Below, in pieces: positions 47,375 to 55,744 of a stretch of DNA of 64,000 bases. The DNA lies in NCBI RefSeq assembly GCF_012273515.2, contig NZ_CP050975.2:8370001-8434000 (forward strand), written 5' to 3'. Made by a program: the position numbers and the translations under genes. Every line of letters begins with the position of its first letter. The first letter of the stretch is position 1. The notes under the pieces were generated by a model. It was not told the origin of the DNA, searched no databases, and saw nothing but the letters and a program-made list of their open reading frames with translations. This DNA is from Streptomyces sp. RPA4-2. GTDB lineage: Bacteria > Actinomycetota > Actinomycetes > Streptomycetales > Streptomycetaceae.

Positions 47375-48337
47375 ATGGCCCGGGACCCCGCCCCTGACTG
47401 CCGGAGGATAGCGGCGGCGTCCGTCATCGACGAGGCGAGAGCGGTTAGGGAGGCGATCGGAAGTGAACGTCCTCTCTACGAGATCATGGTGTTCGGTGCG
47501 TGGCAAGGACGCGAAGAACACACCCTCCCTCTGATCGAAGCCACTCTGAGCGAGGTCGTGGCCCGTGGCGAGGGCATTGGGACGACCGTCACGCAATGGG
47601 CGAACGCGCTGCTCTTCAATGGCCTGGGCCGGCACGAGGACGCGCTGGCCCCGGCTCGTGCGGCAGGCGAGTACCCGCGGGAGCTGGCCGCCGCGAACTG
47701 GGGGTTGGTCGAGCTGATCGAGTCAGCCGCCGGCTGCGGCGCCACCGACCTCGCCGCCGATGCGCTCAAGCAGCTCTCCGAGATGACACAGGCCAGCGGT
47801 ACCGATTGGGCGCTCGGCGTCGAGGCGCGCTCGCGTGCGCTGGTGAGCGAGGGCGACGCCGCGGAACCGCTCTACCGCGAGGCGATCGAGCGGCTGGGCC
47901 GCACCCGGGTCAGGGCCGAGCACGCCCGGGCTCGTCTGCTCTACGGCGAATGGCTACGCCGTGAGGGAAGACGTCTCGACGCCCGTGAGCAACTGCGGTC
48001 GGCCCACGAACTCTTCACCGCGATGGGCGCCGAAGGATTCGGTGAGCGAGCCCGTCGAGCGCTCCTGGCCACGGGCGAGAGGGCACGCAAGTACACCGTC
48101 GAAGCCCGCGACGAACTCACACCTCAGGAGGCCCAGATCGCCCGGCTCGCCGCGCACCAGCAGACGAATTCGGCGATCGGTGCACAGCTGCTCATCAGTC
48201 CCCGTACCGTCGAGTGGCACCTTCGCAAGGTGTTCACCAAACTCGGCATCACTTCCCGCCGAGAGCTGTCCGAGGCGCTGCCCGACACCGTTCACGCAAC
48301 GCACCCGCCCCGGCGAATCAGTCGGAACGACCAGTGA
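47375..48337 (+). pseudogene. Truncated LAL/LuxR-type regulator
   Basis: The frame encodes the C-terminal third of a large ATP-binding LuxR-type (LAL) regulator: TPR-like helices (MVFGAWQGREEHTLPLIEAT, WANALLFNGLGRHEDALAPA, ARARLLYGEWLRREGRRLDA) and a C-terminal LuxR HTH (ELTPQEAQIARLAAHQQTNS, then ISPRTVEWHLRKVFTKLGIT). The AAA ATPase and sensory parts of these about 900-residue proteins are missing, and the first 25 residues do not belong. It may be expressed as a stand-alone DNA-binding protein but is most likely a deletion relic. Confidence 0.75.
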
Positions 48338-48506
48338 GCAGAGGTGATCGGCGAACGCCAGATCGGCCGGCCGGTCGCGTGTCCGTGCCACAACGCGGCG
48401 GCCACCGCGGGGACCTGTCGGACGCGAACGCGGACGGTGGCACCGCTTGAAGCGGCGCCCGCCGTACCGTTCCAGGACGAGGCGTTCCTCAGGCTGTCCG
48501 GCTGGG

Positions 48507-48690
48507 TCAGCTGCCGCACCGGTGAGTCCGGACAAGACGCCGGTGAGCGGTGGTGCTCACCGGGCGGAGTCGCGCCGTGGTGAGGTGAGTGCGGGCACGG
48601 CGCATGAGTTGCCGTGCGTGGGCCTCCCGTACGTGGAGTACTTCCGAGATCCGGGCATAGGGGTAGTCGAAAGCCCGGCCGGTGAACGCA
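48507..48690 (-). pseudogene. ECF41/SigJ-type sigma factor relic (region 4)
   Basis: The frame reads AFDYPYARISEVLHVREAHA then RQLMRRARTHLTTARLRPVS and TTAHRRLV, the region-4 HTH and following linker of SigJ-like sigma factors. Region 2 upstream and the SnoaL-like domain downstream are gone. It shows that a further member of this sigma group once lay here, besides those at 54861, 55745 and 61002. Confidence 0.68.
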
Positions 48691-49337
48691 GCCGAGCAGG
48701 AACCCCGAACTGCGTACGGCATTCTCGCGGTCACCGTCGGCGCCGTGAGCCGTACTCCCACGGCGAGCCCGGCAGGCTGCTGACCGTGACGGCCATGGAG
48801 GCGGGTTCGCCGCCATGAACCCGTTGGTGGGCCCGTGTTCAGGCGGTTGGCCGCACAGTGGCATGACTGGTGGCAGGAGTCAGGCGCAGGAACGAGGAGG
48901 GGCGACGTCTGGAGCATGCACTGCGATGTGTCGTACCGGGGAGGCGGGACGTGGCCCGGGCGGACTGTCCAGCTCGGCGTTCGCCGACGAGAGGCACGAT
49001 GGCCTGTGACCCGATGTGCCGCAGGCCTCGGAGACCGCCGCCGCCCAGGACCCGGCCACGGTGATGCGCCGGAGGCGCCTTCGGATCACTGAGGACGCCG
49101 CTACTCACAACGTTGTCACGGGAGGTGGGTGTGGACCACCACTGTCGTCTTCGGGAGTGTGAAAGTGCGGTAGCCTGATCACAGTGTTCTCGACGTCGGG
49201 TTCGGACACCTCGTTCAAGACGTTGGGAATGCTCCCGCACTCGTTGCACAGAGCTGAGCGGGTGCGGTGCCCCGGACGCCCGTCGATCCCCCGCGAGGTG
49301 GCGTCCGGGGCGCTGTCGGCCGCTGGTCAGGGGCCGT
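48691..49337. other. Non-coding stretch with possible leader element
   Basis: About 645 bases. No gene is supported. On the plus strand an AT-richer block at about 49150-49195 (AAAGTGCGGTAGCCTGATCA) is followed about 80 bases later by the hairpin 49269-49311, which could mark a short untranslated transcript; this is speculative. Confidence 0.3.
49269..49311 (-). terminator. Hairpin terminator of the winged-helix gene
   Basis: A perfect 12-bp stem GCCCCGGACGCC (49269-49280) with GGCGTCCGGGGC (49300-49311), 27 bases beyond the minus-strand gene ending at 49338. It would act in either direction. Confidence 0.65.
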
Positions 49338-49907
49338 TCAGGATGGTCCGGCGCGGTAAAGACCTCGGCCGGTGCGCCGGACGCGGGAAGAGCCGACGAG
49401 ACGGTCGAGCGTGCTGCGGATGGCGTTGACGCTGCCGCTGTCGGTGGCACGGCCGAGCGCCACCGCTACGTCGCGGGCGCGCACATCGGTGTCGCCGACC
49501 TGTACGAAGTAGTCCAGGATCTGCTCGGTCAGCCTGCCGTACGTTCGCTCCGTGGCGACCTTCGGGCGAGACATCCGCTTCGCTGTTTCCGTCTTGCCTC
49601 CAGGCTGCCGTGATGCCCGGGTGACGCCGGCCGAGGCGTCGAGGGAGGCGGGGGCCGAAAGCGTGTCCCCCTCGGTCCGCCCCGCGTCACGGTGCCGGCC
49701 CGTGTCAACGGTGTCCGTCGCTCCCGGCGGGTCCGCCAGCACGGCTTCGAAGGCCCGCAGGGCCCGATGGACGGTGTCGAGATGGGCGGCGACAGCGGCC
49801 AGTTCCCTCTCCAACGCCCGCTTCTGCAGCTCCAGACGACTGAGGTCCTCATGGAGACTCCCCGCGGTGACCTCGATGTTGCGCGCCGCGCGAGATGCCG
49901 GAACCAT
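49338..49907 (-). CDS. Coiled-coil plus winged-helix protein, paralog A
   Basis: 189 residues from ATG 49907. Residues about 13-55 form a coiled coil (SLHEDLSRLELQKRALEREL, AAHLDTVHRALRAFEAVL); about 56-115 is a Pro/Thr-rich linker. About 118-187 is a winged helix (RTYGRLTEQILDYFVQVGDT, DVRARDVAVALGRATDSGSV, NAIRSTLDRLVGSSRVRR, GRGLYRAG). Close paralog of the protein at 53217 and distant homolog of the IS passenger at 4618. It probably dimerises through the coil and binds DNA, but no function is established. TATGAT at 50003-50008 is a likely -10 box. Confidence 0.78.
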   Translation of the reverse strand: MVPASRAARNIEVTAGSLHEDLSRLELQKRALERELAAVAAHLDTVHRALRAFEAVLADPPGATDTVDTGRHRDAGRTEGDTLSAPASLDASAGVTRASRQPGGKTETAKRMSRPKVATERTYGRLTEQILDYFVQVGDTDVRARDVAVALGRATDSGSVNAIRSTLDRLVGSSRVRRTGRGLYRAGPS

Positions 49908-50002
49908 GTCTCCCTCTCATCCTCAACCCGTCGTGCCGCACCCCTGCCCAGCTCATCTGGGGGTGTCACGCGACCCGGACGCCGGGGCGGGTATTGCGAA
50001 GC

Positions 50003-50008
50003 ATCATA
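50003..50008 (-). promoter_or_regulatory. Probable -10 box of paralog A
   Basis: Minus strand TTGCATATGATGC. The block CATATGATG preceded by TGC is repeated upstream of the paralog at 53756, and TATGAT is close to the housekeeping -10 hexamer. Confidence 0.5.
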
Positions 50009-50553
50009 TGCAACACGCACTCTTCATCGCAGAGCGTATGAAGCACTCAAAACCAGGTACCGGAACATCGGCATACGGGGGCCGTCGTCGGCGTCACGGT
50101 GATGATGTTGTGGTGGTGGTTGGGTGGAAGCCCGCCTGATGTCAATTGTTGCCACTGTCCCGCGCGCCGCGCAACGGGCGAACGCGTCCTCGGTGGCGCG
50201 TCCCGCCGTCGAAGAACGCGGGGGCGTGGGGTGACGGCAGAAACGTCGGGCGCGTGGCCTCGGTCGTGGCACAGGTTCGCCGGACGGGGCGGACCATCTT
50301 GTCGTGTTCTCGTGGGATGCCAGGTGTGCGCGGTTCTTCCTCCGGCGCACCGGCGCCGGGGTCCGGGCAGGACCGGGCTCGCCGGGCGAACGGTGCGCGT
50401 GCTTTGGCCAGCCGGGTACGCGGCTCGCGGGTCGCTGATGCCTTTCTCCCGGCGTCGGGCAGGCCGTACCACCGTCGGTAGGACGGCGCCTTCGGCCCGG
50501 GGGCCGGTGTCCAGCATCCATTGTCAGGGCGGCCCGGACAGCACATATCGAGT

Positions 50554-50579
50554 GACACGGTTCACGTGGCAGGCCGGTC
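50554..50579 (+). promoter_or_regulatory. Weak match to the local sigma motif
   Basis: GACACG-N16-GGTC, one mismatch from GTCACG-N16-GGTC, about 98 bases before the alpha/beta hydrolase start. Confidence 0.3.
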
Positions 50580-50676
50580 CGTCGCAGTCGACTACCAGCG
50601 CAGTCGACAACAGTGTGACAGCATGGGATGCCGCTCTTCTCCACGAGGCGTCGTCCACTGATGAAGGAATTCACTC

Positions 50677-51411
50677 ATGCCCGCGATTCTGATCCACGGC
50701 GTTCCTGACACTCACCACGTATGGGACGGTGTGCGACAGCACCTGAACAGGACCGACGTGGAAGCCTGGGACCTGCCCGGCTTCGGCGCCGCGCGACCGG
50801 CCGGTTTCGGCTCCACGAAGGAGGAGTACGTGGACTGGCTCATCCAGCGGCTGGAGCGGGTCGGTGAGCCGGTGGACCTAGTCGGCCACGACTGGGGCTG
50901 CATTCTCACTCTCCGGGTCGCCTACCTGCGTCCCGATCTTGTCCGTACCTGGGCAGGGGGTAACGGGCCGGTCAACGCCGAATATGTCTGGCATCCGCTG
51001 GCCAAGATCTGGCAGGACCGGGTCGAAGGCGAGCGCTTCATGTCCGAACTGCGCACCGAACCCTTCGCCGACGACCTGGCGGCCGGTTTCGACGTGCCCC
51101 TCGGCCTGGCCAGGGAGATGGTGAGCCGCGTGGACGAGCCGATGAAGGACGCGGTCCTCAGGCTGTACCGGTCGGCGATCACCATGGGGGCTGAGTGGGA
51201 GCCGGGACTGTCCGCCGTGTCGGCGCCGTGCGCCGTCTTCTGGGGGGAGCTCGACCCCGCCTGCCAGATCGAGTTCGGGCGCAGGCTCGGCGCCTCCCTC
51301 CACGCCACGGCAGTGATCGAGATGGACTGCAATCACTGGACGGTGCTCCAGCGGCCCGCGGAGGTGGCCGAAATCCTGGAGAAGCACTGGAGCGCGCACG
51401 CCGACGCGTGA
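50677..51411 (+). CDS. Alpha/beta hydrolase, haloalkane dehalogenase/epoxide hydrolase-like
   Basis: 244 residues, ATG 50677. LIHGVPDTHHVW is the oxyanion HGxP motif, DLVGHDWGCILTLRVAY has an Asp nucleophile (about residue 71) typical of haloalkane dehalogenases and epoxide hydrolases, and MDCNHWTVLQRP holds the catalytic His. The acid in the cap-proximal strand (FWGELDPAC) completes the triad. A cytoplasmic enzyme hydrolysing a C-X or epoxide bond, or another ester; the substrate is unknown. The NADH dehydrogenase gene follows after about 395 bases. Confidence 0.85.
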   Translation: MPAILIHGVPDTHHVWDGVRQHLNRTDVEAWDLPGFGAARPAGFGSTKEEYVDWLIQRLERVGEPVDLVGHDWGCILTLRVAYLRPDLVRTWAGGNGPVNAEYVWHPLAKIWQDRVEGERFMSELRTEPFADDLAAGFDVPLGLAREMVSRVDEPMKDAVLRLYRSAITMGAEWEPGLSAVSAPCAVFWGELDPACQIEFGRRLGASLHATAVIEMDCNHWTVLQRPAEVAEILEKHWSAHADA

Positions 51412-51805
51412 CGGGCGTGGCGACCGGACCGAAGGGAGCGGGCCGGGAGGCGCTCACGGCCCGCGACGTCGAAGGAGGCCGCCTGGGCCGGCTCCCGCTC
51501 GTACGACGCCCTTCTCCCGGCCGACCGCGCGTCCGAGGTCGGCATGGGCCGTGCCACTGGGGCCGGCGCGGAAACCACGGCGCCCCGTGGCGCTGCGCGC
51601 GTGGGTCCCCCGGTCCTGGTCGAATCGACGCGGGTCGACGCGGGAGATCCCCCGCTGGACAGCGCGGTTGGCAAGTCGTCAGGTCGGCACCGCGAACGCC
51701 CCGTGGCCTCCCGCATGCGGTGGTCACCCGACCAGACTTGGTCATGTCACACCATGTGGTGTCGACCGGTCTAGAAGGGTGAAGCCTATAGAAACAGAGG
51801 ACACC
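51412..51805. other. Intergenic region carrying the ndh promoter
   Basis: About 395 bases. No gene is supported. The only recognised element is the sigma-type motif at 51746-51771. Confidence 0.45.
51746..51771 (+). promoter_or_regulatory. ECF41-like promoter motif before ndh
   Basis: GTCACA (51746-51751), a 16-base spacer, GGTC (51768-51771), 34 bases before the GTG start. Exact match to the motif shared by eight sites in this region. Confidence 0.7.
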
Positions 51806-53155
51806 GTGCGTGAGATCGTGATCGTGGGTGGTGGTTACGCGGGTTTCTACACCGCGTGGGGCCTGGAGAAGAAACTGCGACGGGGTGAGGCGCGCGTCAC
51901 CGTGGTCGACCCTCGTCCGTATATAACGTACCAGCCGTTCCTGCCCGAGGTGGTCGCCGGGTCGGTGGAGGCCCGTCATGCCGCGGTCTCGCTCCGGCGG
52001 CATCTGCACCGGACCCGTCTGATCGCGGGCTCGGTGACGGAGATCCGCAACAGCGCGCACACGGTCACGGTCAGGCCACAGACCGGGCCGGACTTCGACC
52101 TCCACTACGACGTGCTGGCGGTGACGGCGGGAGCCGTCACGCGCACCTTCCCGATCCCGGGGCTGAGTGACCAGGCGTACGGGCTGAAGCATGTCGAGGA
52201 AGCTGTGGCGATCCGCGACCGGTTGCTCACCTCGTTCGACCACGCGGCGACCCTGCCGCGCGGGCCCGAACGCAGCAAGCTGCTCACCGTCACCGTCGTC
52301 GGTGGTGGCTTTTCCGGGGTGGAGGGCTTCGGCGAACTGCTCGGTCTGGCGACCGCGCTACTCAGGCACTATCCGGAGATCGGCGCGGAAGAACTGGCCT
52401 TCCACCTGGTCGAGGCGCGGGCCCGAATCCTGCCCGAGGTCACCGACCGGCCCGGTGAGTGGGTGGTGCGCTCGCTGGAGAAGCGGGGTGCGCGGGTGCA
52501 CCTGAACACCCAGCTCGTCTCGGCGAAGGACGGACGTGTCGTGCTCTCGGACGGAGAGGAGTACGACTGCGGCCTGCTCGTGTGGACGGCGGGCAACGCC
52601 TCCAACCCGATCGTGCACAACCACACCGACCTTCCCGTCGACGAACGGGGTCTGCTGACCGTGCGCGCTGATCTCAGGGTCGGTACGGACACGGAGGTGG
52701 TGGCGGACGTCTGGGCGGCCGGCGACGACGCCTCGGTGCCCGATCTCGCGGCCGGACGCCCGGACGCCCGCACGGTGCCCAACGCCCAGCATGCCGTCCG
52801 CCAGGGCAAACGTCTGGCGAAGAACATACTGGCGTCACTGCGCGGCCGACCGGCGAGGGACTATGTGCACCACAGCCTGGGGGTGGTGGCCACGCTCGGG
52901 CTGGGCCGTGGCATCTTCCAGTACCGCCGACTGGTCATCAAGGGCTTCCCGGCCTGGCTGATGCACCGGGGCTACCACGTCCTGGCGGTTCCCAGCTGGG
53001 AACGCAAGGCCCGCGTCTTCGCCGTGTGGGCCACCGCCGCCCTCTACGGCCGCGACATCGTCTCTCTCGTCTCGGTCCAGCACCCGAGGGAGGCCTTCAC
53101 CTCCAGCGGCGCCCCCCGCCGGAGCGAGGAACCCACGGACGCCGTCGCCGGATAG
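51806..53155 (+). CDS. ndh: Type II NADH dehydrogenase (NDH-2)
   Basis: 449 residues from GTG 51806 (VREIVIVGGGYAGFYTAWGL); the longer frame upstream lacks the family N-terminus. FAD-binding GGGYAG at the start, NADH-binding VTVVGGGFSGVEGFGELLG at about 165, and a second FAD motif VWAAGDDASVPD at about 310. The C-terminal amphipathic segment (ARDYVHHSLGVVATLGLGRG, FPAWLMHRGYHVLAVPSWER) anchors it to the membrane. It oxidises NADH and reduces menaquinone without proton pumping. Its promoter carries the local sigma motif. Confidence 0.9.
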   Translation: MREIVIVGGGYAGFYTAWGLEKKLRRGEARVTVVDPRPYITYQPFLPEVVAGSVEARHAAVSLRRHLHRTRLIAGSVTEIRNSAHTVTVRPQTGPDFDLHYDVLAVTAGAVTRTFPIPGLSDQAYGLKHVEEAVAIRDRLLTSFDHAATLPRGPERSKLLTVTVVGGGFSGVEGFGELLGLATALLRHYPEIGAEELAFHLVEARARILPEVTDRPGEWVVRSLEKRGARVHLNTQLVSAKDGRVVLSDGEEYDCGLLVWTAGNASNPIVHNHTDLPVDERGLLTVRADLRVGTDTEVVADVWAAGDDASVPDLAAGRPDARTVPNAQHAVRQGKRLAKNILASLRGRPARDYVHHSLGVVATLGLGRGIFQYRRLVIKGFPAWLMHRGYHVLAVPSWERKARVFAVWATAALYGRDIVSLVSVQHPREAFTSSGAPRRSEEPTDAVAG

Positions 53156-53216
53156 GCCGTCCTCGATGCCGCCGGGCGACGGGAGTCCCACCGTGCGCAC
53201 CCGCTGCCCGGAACAG

Positions 53217-53756
53217 CTACGGCTTGACCGCGCGGTACAGACCGCGGCCGACACGGCGGACGCGGGAGGTGCCGACCAGACGGTCGAGTGTGCTCCGGAC
53301 GGCGTTGATACTGCCACTGTCGGTGTCACGGCCCAGAGCGGAGGCGACATCGCGGGCACGGACGTCGACGTCTCCGGCTTCCGCGAAGTACGCCAGGATC
53401 TGCTCGGTGAGCTTGCCGTACATTTTCACGCTGTCGGCGTGGGCCTCGGTGTGGCCGGCCGGTGCCCGGCTCTCGTCGGCGTCCTCGGCCGTGTCCGCGG
53501 GCGGCGCTTGCCGCGCGGGCGCCGGCGCCGGCGTCGAATCCGCTGCCACCGGGCCGGGTGCTGCGGATGACGGAGCGGACGCGGGCATGAGGGCCTGAAG
53601 GGCGTTGAGGGCACGCTGTACGGAGCCGAGGTGAGCGGTGACCGCAGCCAGTTCCCTCTCCAGCGCCTGCTTCTGGACCTCCAGCCGGGCCAGGTCCTCC
53701 TGGAGGCTCTCGGCGGTGATCTCGATGTTGCGAGCCGTGGAGGTCACGGAGACCAT
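53217..53756 (-). CDS. Coiled-coil plus winged-helix protein, paralog B
   Basis: 179 residues from ATG 53756. Coiled coil about 13-55 (SLQEDLARLEVQKQALEREL), Ala/Pro-rich linker, winged helix about 105-177 (KMYGKLTEQILAYFAEAGDV, DVRARDVASALGRDTDSGSI, NAVRSTLDRLVGTSRVRR). The order and leader sequence (TTGAGGA(C/T)GAGAGG before ATG) match paralog A at 49338. The 83-residue coiled-coil gene at 53892 lies upstream in the same direction and may be co-transcribed. Function unknown; a DNA-binding, coil-dimerising protein is the best description. Confidence 0.78.
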   Translation of the reverse strand: MVSVTSTARNIEITAESLQEDLARLEVQKQALERELAAVTAHLGSVQRALNALQALMPASAPSSAAPGPVAADSTPAPAPARQAPPADTAEDADESRAPAGHTEAHADSVKMYGKLTEQILAYFAEAGDVDVRARDVASALGRDTDSGSINAVRSTLDRLVGTSRVRRVGRGLYRAVKP

Positions 53757-53794
53757 GCGTTCCTCTCGTCCTCAACCCTTGTTCTGGAGGGGAC

Positions 53795-53800
53795 ATCATA
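53795..53800 (-). promoter_or_regulatory. Probable -10 box of paralog B
   Basis: Minus strand CTGCATATGATG, 39 bases before the start codon, matching the block upstream of paralog A. Confidence 0.5.
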
Positions 53801-53891
53801 TGCAGCGGCCACCGGTCGAGAAGGGGGACGGGTGGGCGGTGGGACAGCACATCGCCCACCGCGCCGACCAGCCGGATCCGCCCCCGGTCCG

Positions 53892-54143
53892 TCAGGGACG
53901 GCTCGTCCCCGAGCGACCGGGCCCGGTGTCGCTCGCCTCGCCCGAGCGTGGCTTGCCGTCGGCAGGCCCGGCCACCGAGTGCTGCAGTTGTCTGAGCGCC
54001 TCGGAGACCGCGTCGATGCGGGCGTCCACCGTGTCGATCGCTTCTCGGAGCAGACTCAGCCGCCCTTCGAGCAGGGCGGCCTCCGCCGCGAGCGACGCGC
54101 TGACGGCGGTGGGATCGGTCTGCCGGTCAGTGCTTCGGGGCAT
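53892..54143 (-). CDS. Small coiled-coil protein
   Basis: 83 residues from ATG 54143 behind GGAAGGACGAGAGG. Residues about 15-55 are one long heptad-patterned helix (SLAAEAALLEGRLSLLREAI, DTVDARIDAVSEALRQLQHS); the tail is Gly/Ser-rich and disordered. It looks like the coiled-coil half of the neighbouring winged-helix protein without the DNA-binding domain, so it could form mixed coils with it and modulate it (inference). An ECF41-like promoter motif lies at 54302-54327. Confidence 0.72.
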   Translation of the reverse strand: MPRSTDRQTDPTAVSASLAAEAALLEGRLSLLREAIDTVDARIDAVSEALRQLQHSVAGPADGKPRSGEASDTGPGRSGTSRP

Positions 54144-54301
54144 CCTCTCGTCCTTCCTCAGCTCGTGCCGGAAGCCCGTGGACAAGTCGCTGTCGACCAG
54201 CGATCGTTCGAACGCGTCGGTTGACCTGTTTCCCTGCCATGCTCCTCCTCCTTCGCTGCGGGGCTCGGGCGGACATCGCCGCAAGCCGTCGACACCGCAT
54301 A

Positions 54302-54327
54302 GACCGGGCAGCAGGGGGAGCTGTGAC
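54302..54327 (-). promoter_or_regulatory. ECF41-like promoter motif before the coiled-coil gene
   Basis: On the minus strand GTCACA-N16-GGTC (plus-strand GACC 54302-54305, TGTGAC 54322-54327), about 160 bases before the start at 54143 and downstream of the cupin gene. Confidence 0.6.
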
Positions 54328-54345
54328 AGCCTGCCGCGCGCCGCG

Positions 54346-54711
54346 CTACTGCGGTTCGCAGCCGGGGCCAGGAGCATCCTCCGACAGCCGAGCGCCGTGC
54401 GACGGGACGTAGAGGACCTCCAGGACGACATCCGTCGTGCCTCGGTTCTCGCCGATGTGCACGTGGCCCGCGTCCGGCGTCTCCGTCAGGAAGTTGCCCG
54501 CCGTGTACACGCCGTCGGACGTGTACGCGGCATTGAAGTGGCTCAGTGTTCCCCGCTTGACATACGCGTACAGGTAGCTGTCGTGGTAGTGCCATCCCGT
54601 CGCCTGGCCGGCCGGGATGGTGATCTCACGGAGGATGCAGACCCGGACACCGATGGTCCGCTGTGCCAGGATCCTGCCGCTGACGCCGGGACCGCCGAGT
54701 GTTGACGTCAC
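54346..54711 (-). CDS. Cupin-domain protein
   Basis: About 121 residues from GTG 54711; a longer frame reaches 54825 but adds basic, non-conserved residues. Cupin motif 1 reads AGQATGWHYHDSYLYAYVKR with GTLSHF, motif 2 AGHVHIGENRGTTDVVLEVL. His residues in WHYH and GHVH are the likely metal ligands. Small single-domain cupins bind metabolites or act as dioxygenase-like or isomerase-like enzymes; no substrate is evident. Confidence 0.75.
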   Translation of the reverse strand: MTSTLGGPGVSGRILAQRTIGVRVCILREITIPAGQATGWHYHDSYLYAYVKRGTLSHFNAAYTSDGVYTAGNFLTETPDAGHVHIGENRGTTDVVLEVLYVPSHGARLSEDAPGPGCEPQ

Positions 54712-54860
54712 GAGCGGCCTGTTCAAACGGAACACACTGTATTGGCGTCCTTTCCCCGGGACATGGGTGTGGCGTTCCCGGACACGGCCGGATACCTTCC
54801 AGGGCGTACACCGCCGCGGTGGCAACGGTGCTGAGAGGCCGTCGGGAGGGAGAAGGCGGT

Positions 54861-55724
54861 ATGGGACCTGCCGGTGACACCGTGCCGATCGCGGAGTTGC
54901 TCGATGAGCGGCGGCATCTGCTGGAGGTCGCTCACAGGATGCTGGGCAGCGCCGTCGCGGCCGAGCGTGTCATCGACGAGGCGTATCGGGAGTGGTACGG
55001 GCTCACCGATCGCCAGCGGTCCCGGATAGGGTCGCCACGGGCCTGGCTGAGCCAAATCGTGGGTGCCATCTGCCTGGAGCGGCTGACCCCGCCGGACCCT
55101 TACGGCACCGCACAGCGGTGCGTGGGGGAGAGGGGACAGTGCGATACCGGCCCGGAAGGCGGAGTCGGCGCGGTGCTCCCGCCGAAACCGGAGACGTTGT
55201 CACCGGCCGAGAGAGCGGCGTTCGTGCTCAGCGACGCCCTGGGAACGGCGGTGGGCACGGTCGAGGGCAGCCCGGGACAGCCCGAACCGGAATGCGCCGA
55301 GCCGGCGAACCGGGCCCGTCACAGCCTTCGCACCCGGCGCGCACAGCCGGCATCACCAAGTCGGCAGGACGGGATCGCTCACGCCGTACGACAGGCATGC
55401 GCCGATGAGGACGCAGGCCGTCTGGCGTCCCTGCTGACTCCCGACGTCACCGCGTTCTTCGATGGCGGAGGCAAGGTCCGCACGGTGACGCGGCCTGTCA
55501 CCGGCAGCGAAGGAGTTGCCCGGAGCCTGTTGACCCTGCTTGCCCGGCACCCGCGCACCACGTTGCGCACCCACCCCGTCAACGGATCCACCGGCCTCGT
55601 GGCGCGCTACGACGACCAGGTCGCCGCGGTCGTCGCCCTCGACGTAGCCGGCTCCCGTGTCGTAGAGGTCTGGGTGGTCCTCAACCCCGACAAACTGCGC
55701 TCCTGGAACCGTCCTCGTCCCTGA
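54861..55724 (+). CDS. SigJ-like protein with degenerate region 4
   Basis: 287 residues from ATG 54861 behind GGGAGGGAGAAGG. The N-terminus keeps a weak sigma region 2 (LLEVAHRMLGSAVAAERVID, EWYGL). The region-4 position has LSPAERAAFVLSDALG but then an Ala/Pro/Arg-rich run instead of the recognition helix. The C-terminal SnoaL-like domain is well kept, including the ECF41-typical DGGGK (FFDGGGKVRTVT) and NPDKL. It may no longer bind -35 DNA and could act as a decoy or regulator of the intact sigma factors at 55745 and 61002, or sense a ligand. It converges on the sigma gene at 55745. Confidence 0.72.
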   Translation: MGPAGDTVPIAELLDERRHLLEVAHRMLGSAVAAERVIDEAYREWYGLTDRQRSRIGSPRAWLSQIVGAICLERLTPPDPYGTAQRCVGERGQCDTGPEGGVGAVLPPKPETLSPAERAAFVLSDALGTAVGTVEGSPGQPEPECAEPANRARHSLRTRRAQPASPSRQDGIAHAVRQACADEDAGRLASLLTPDVTAFFDGGGKVRTVTRPVTGSEGVARSLLTLLARHPRTTLRTHPVNGSTGLVARYDDQVAAVVALDVAGSRVVEVWVVLNPDKLRSWNRPRP

Positions 55725-55744
55725 CATGCCGCTCCGGGCCGGTA

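Larger units (their letters stand above)
49908..50676. other. Long divergent intergenic region
   Basis: About 770 bases without a supported gene. It holds the probable promoter of paralog A at its left end and, on the plus strand at 50554-50579, a weak match to the local sigma motif before the alpha/beta hydrolase. Confidence 0.45.

Noticed and set aside
47954..48535. Minus-strand frame opposite the LAL relic
   Set aside because: Mirror of the LuxR HTH coding sequence; no recognisable protein.
49116..49142. GTCACG in the 49-kb intergenic region
   Set aside because: Spacer and -10 do not match (CACC instead of GGTC).
54707..54732. GTCACG-N16-GGAA before the sigma-like gene 54861
   Set aside because: The -10 part does not match GGTC, so it was not counted in the motif set.
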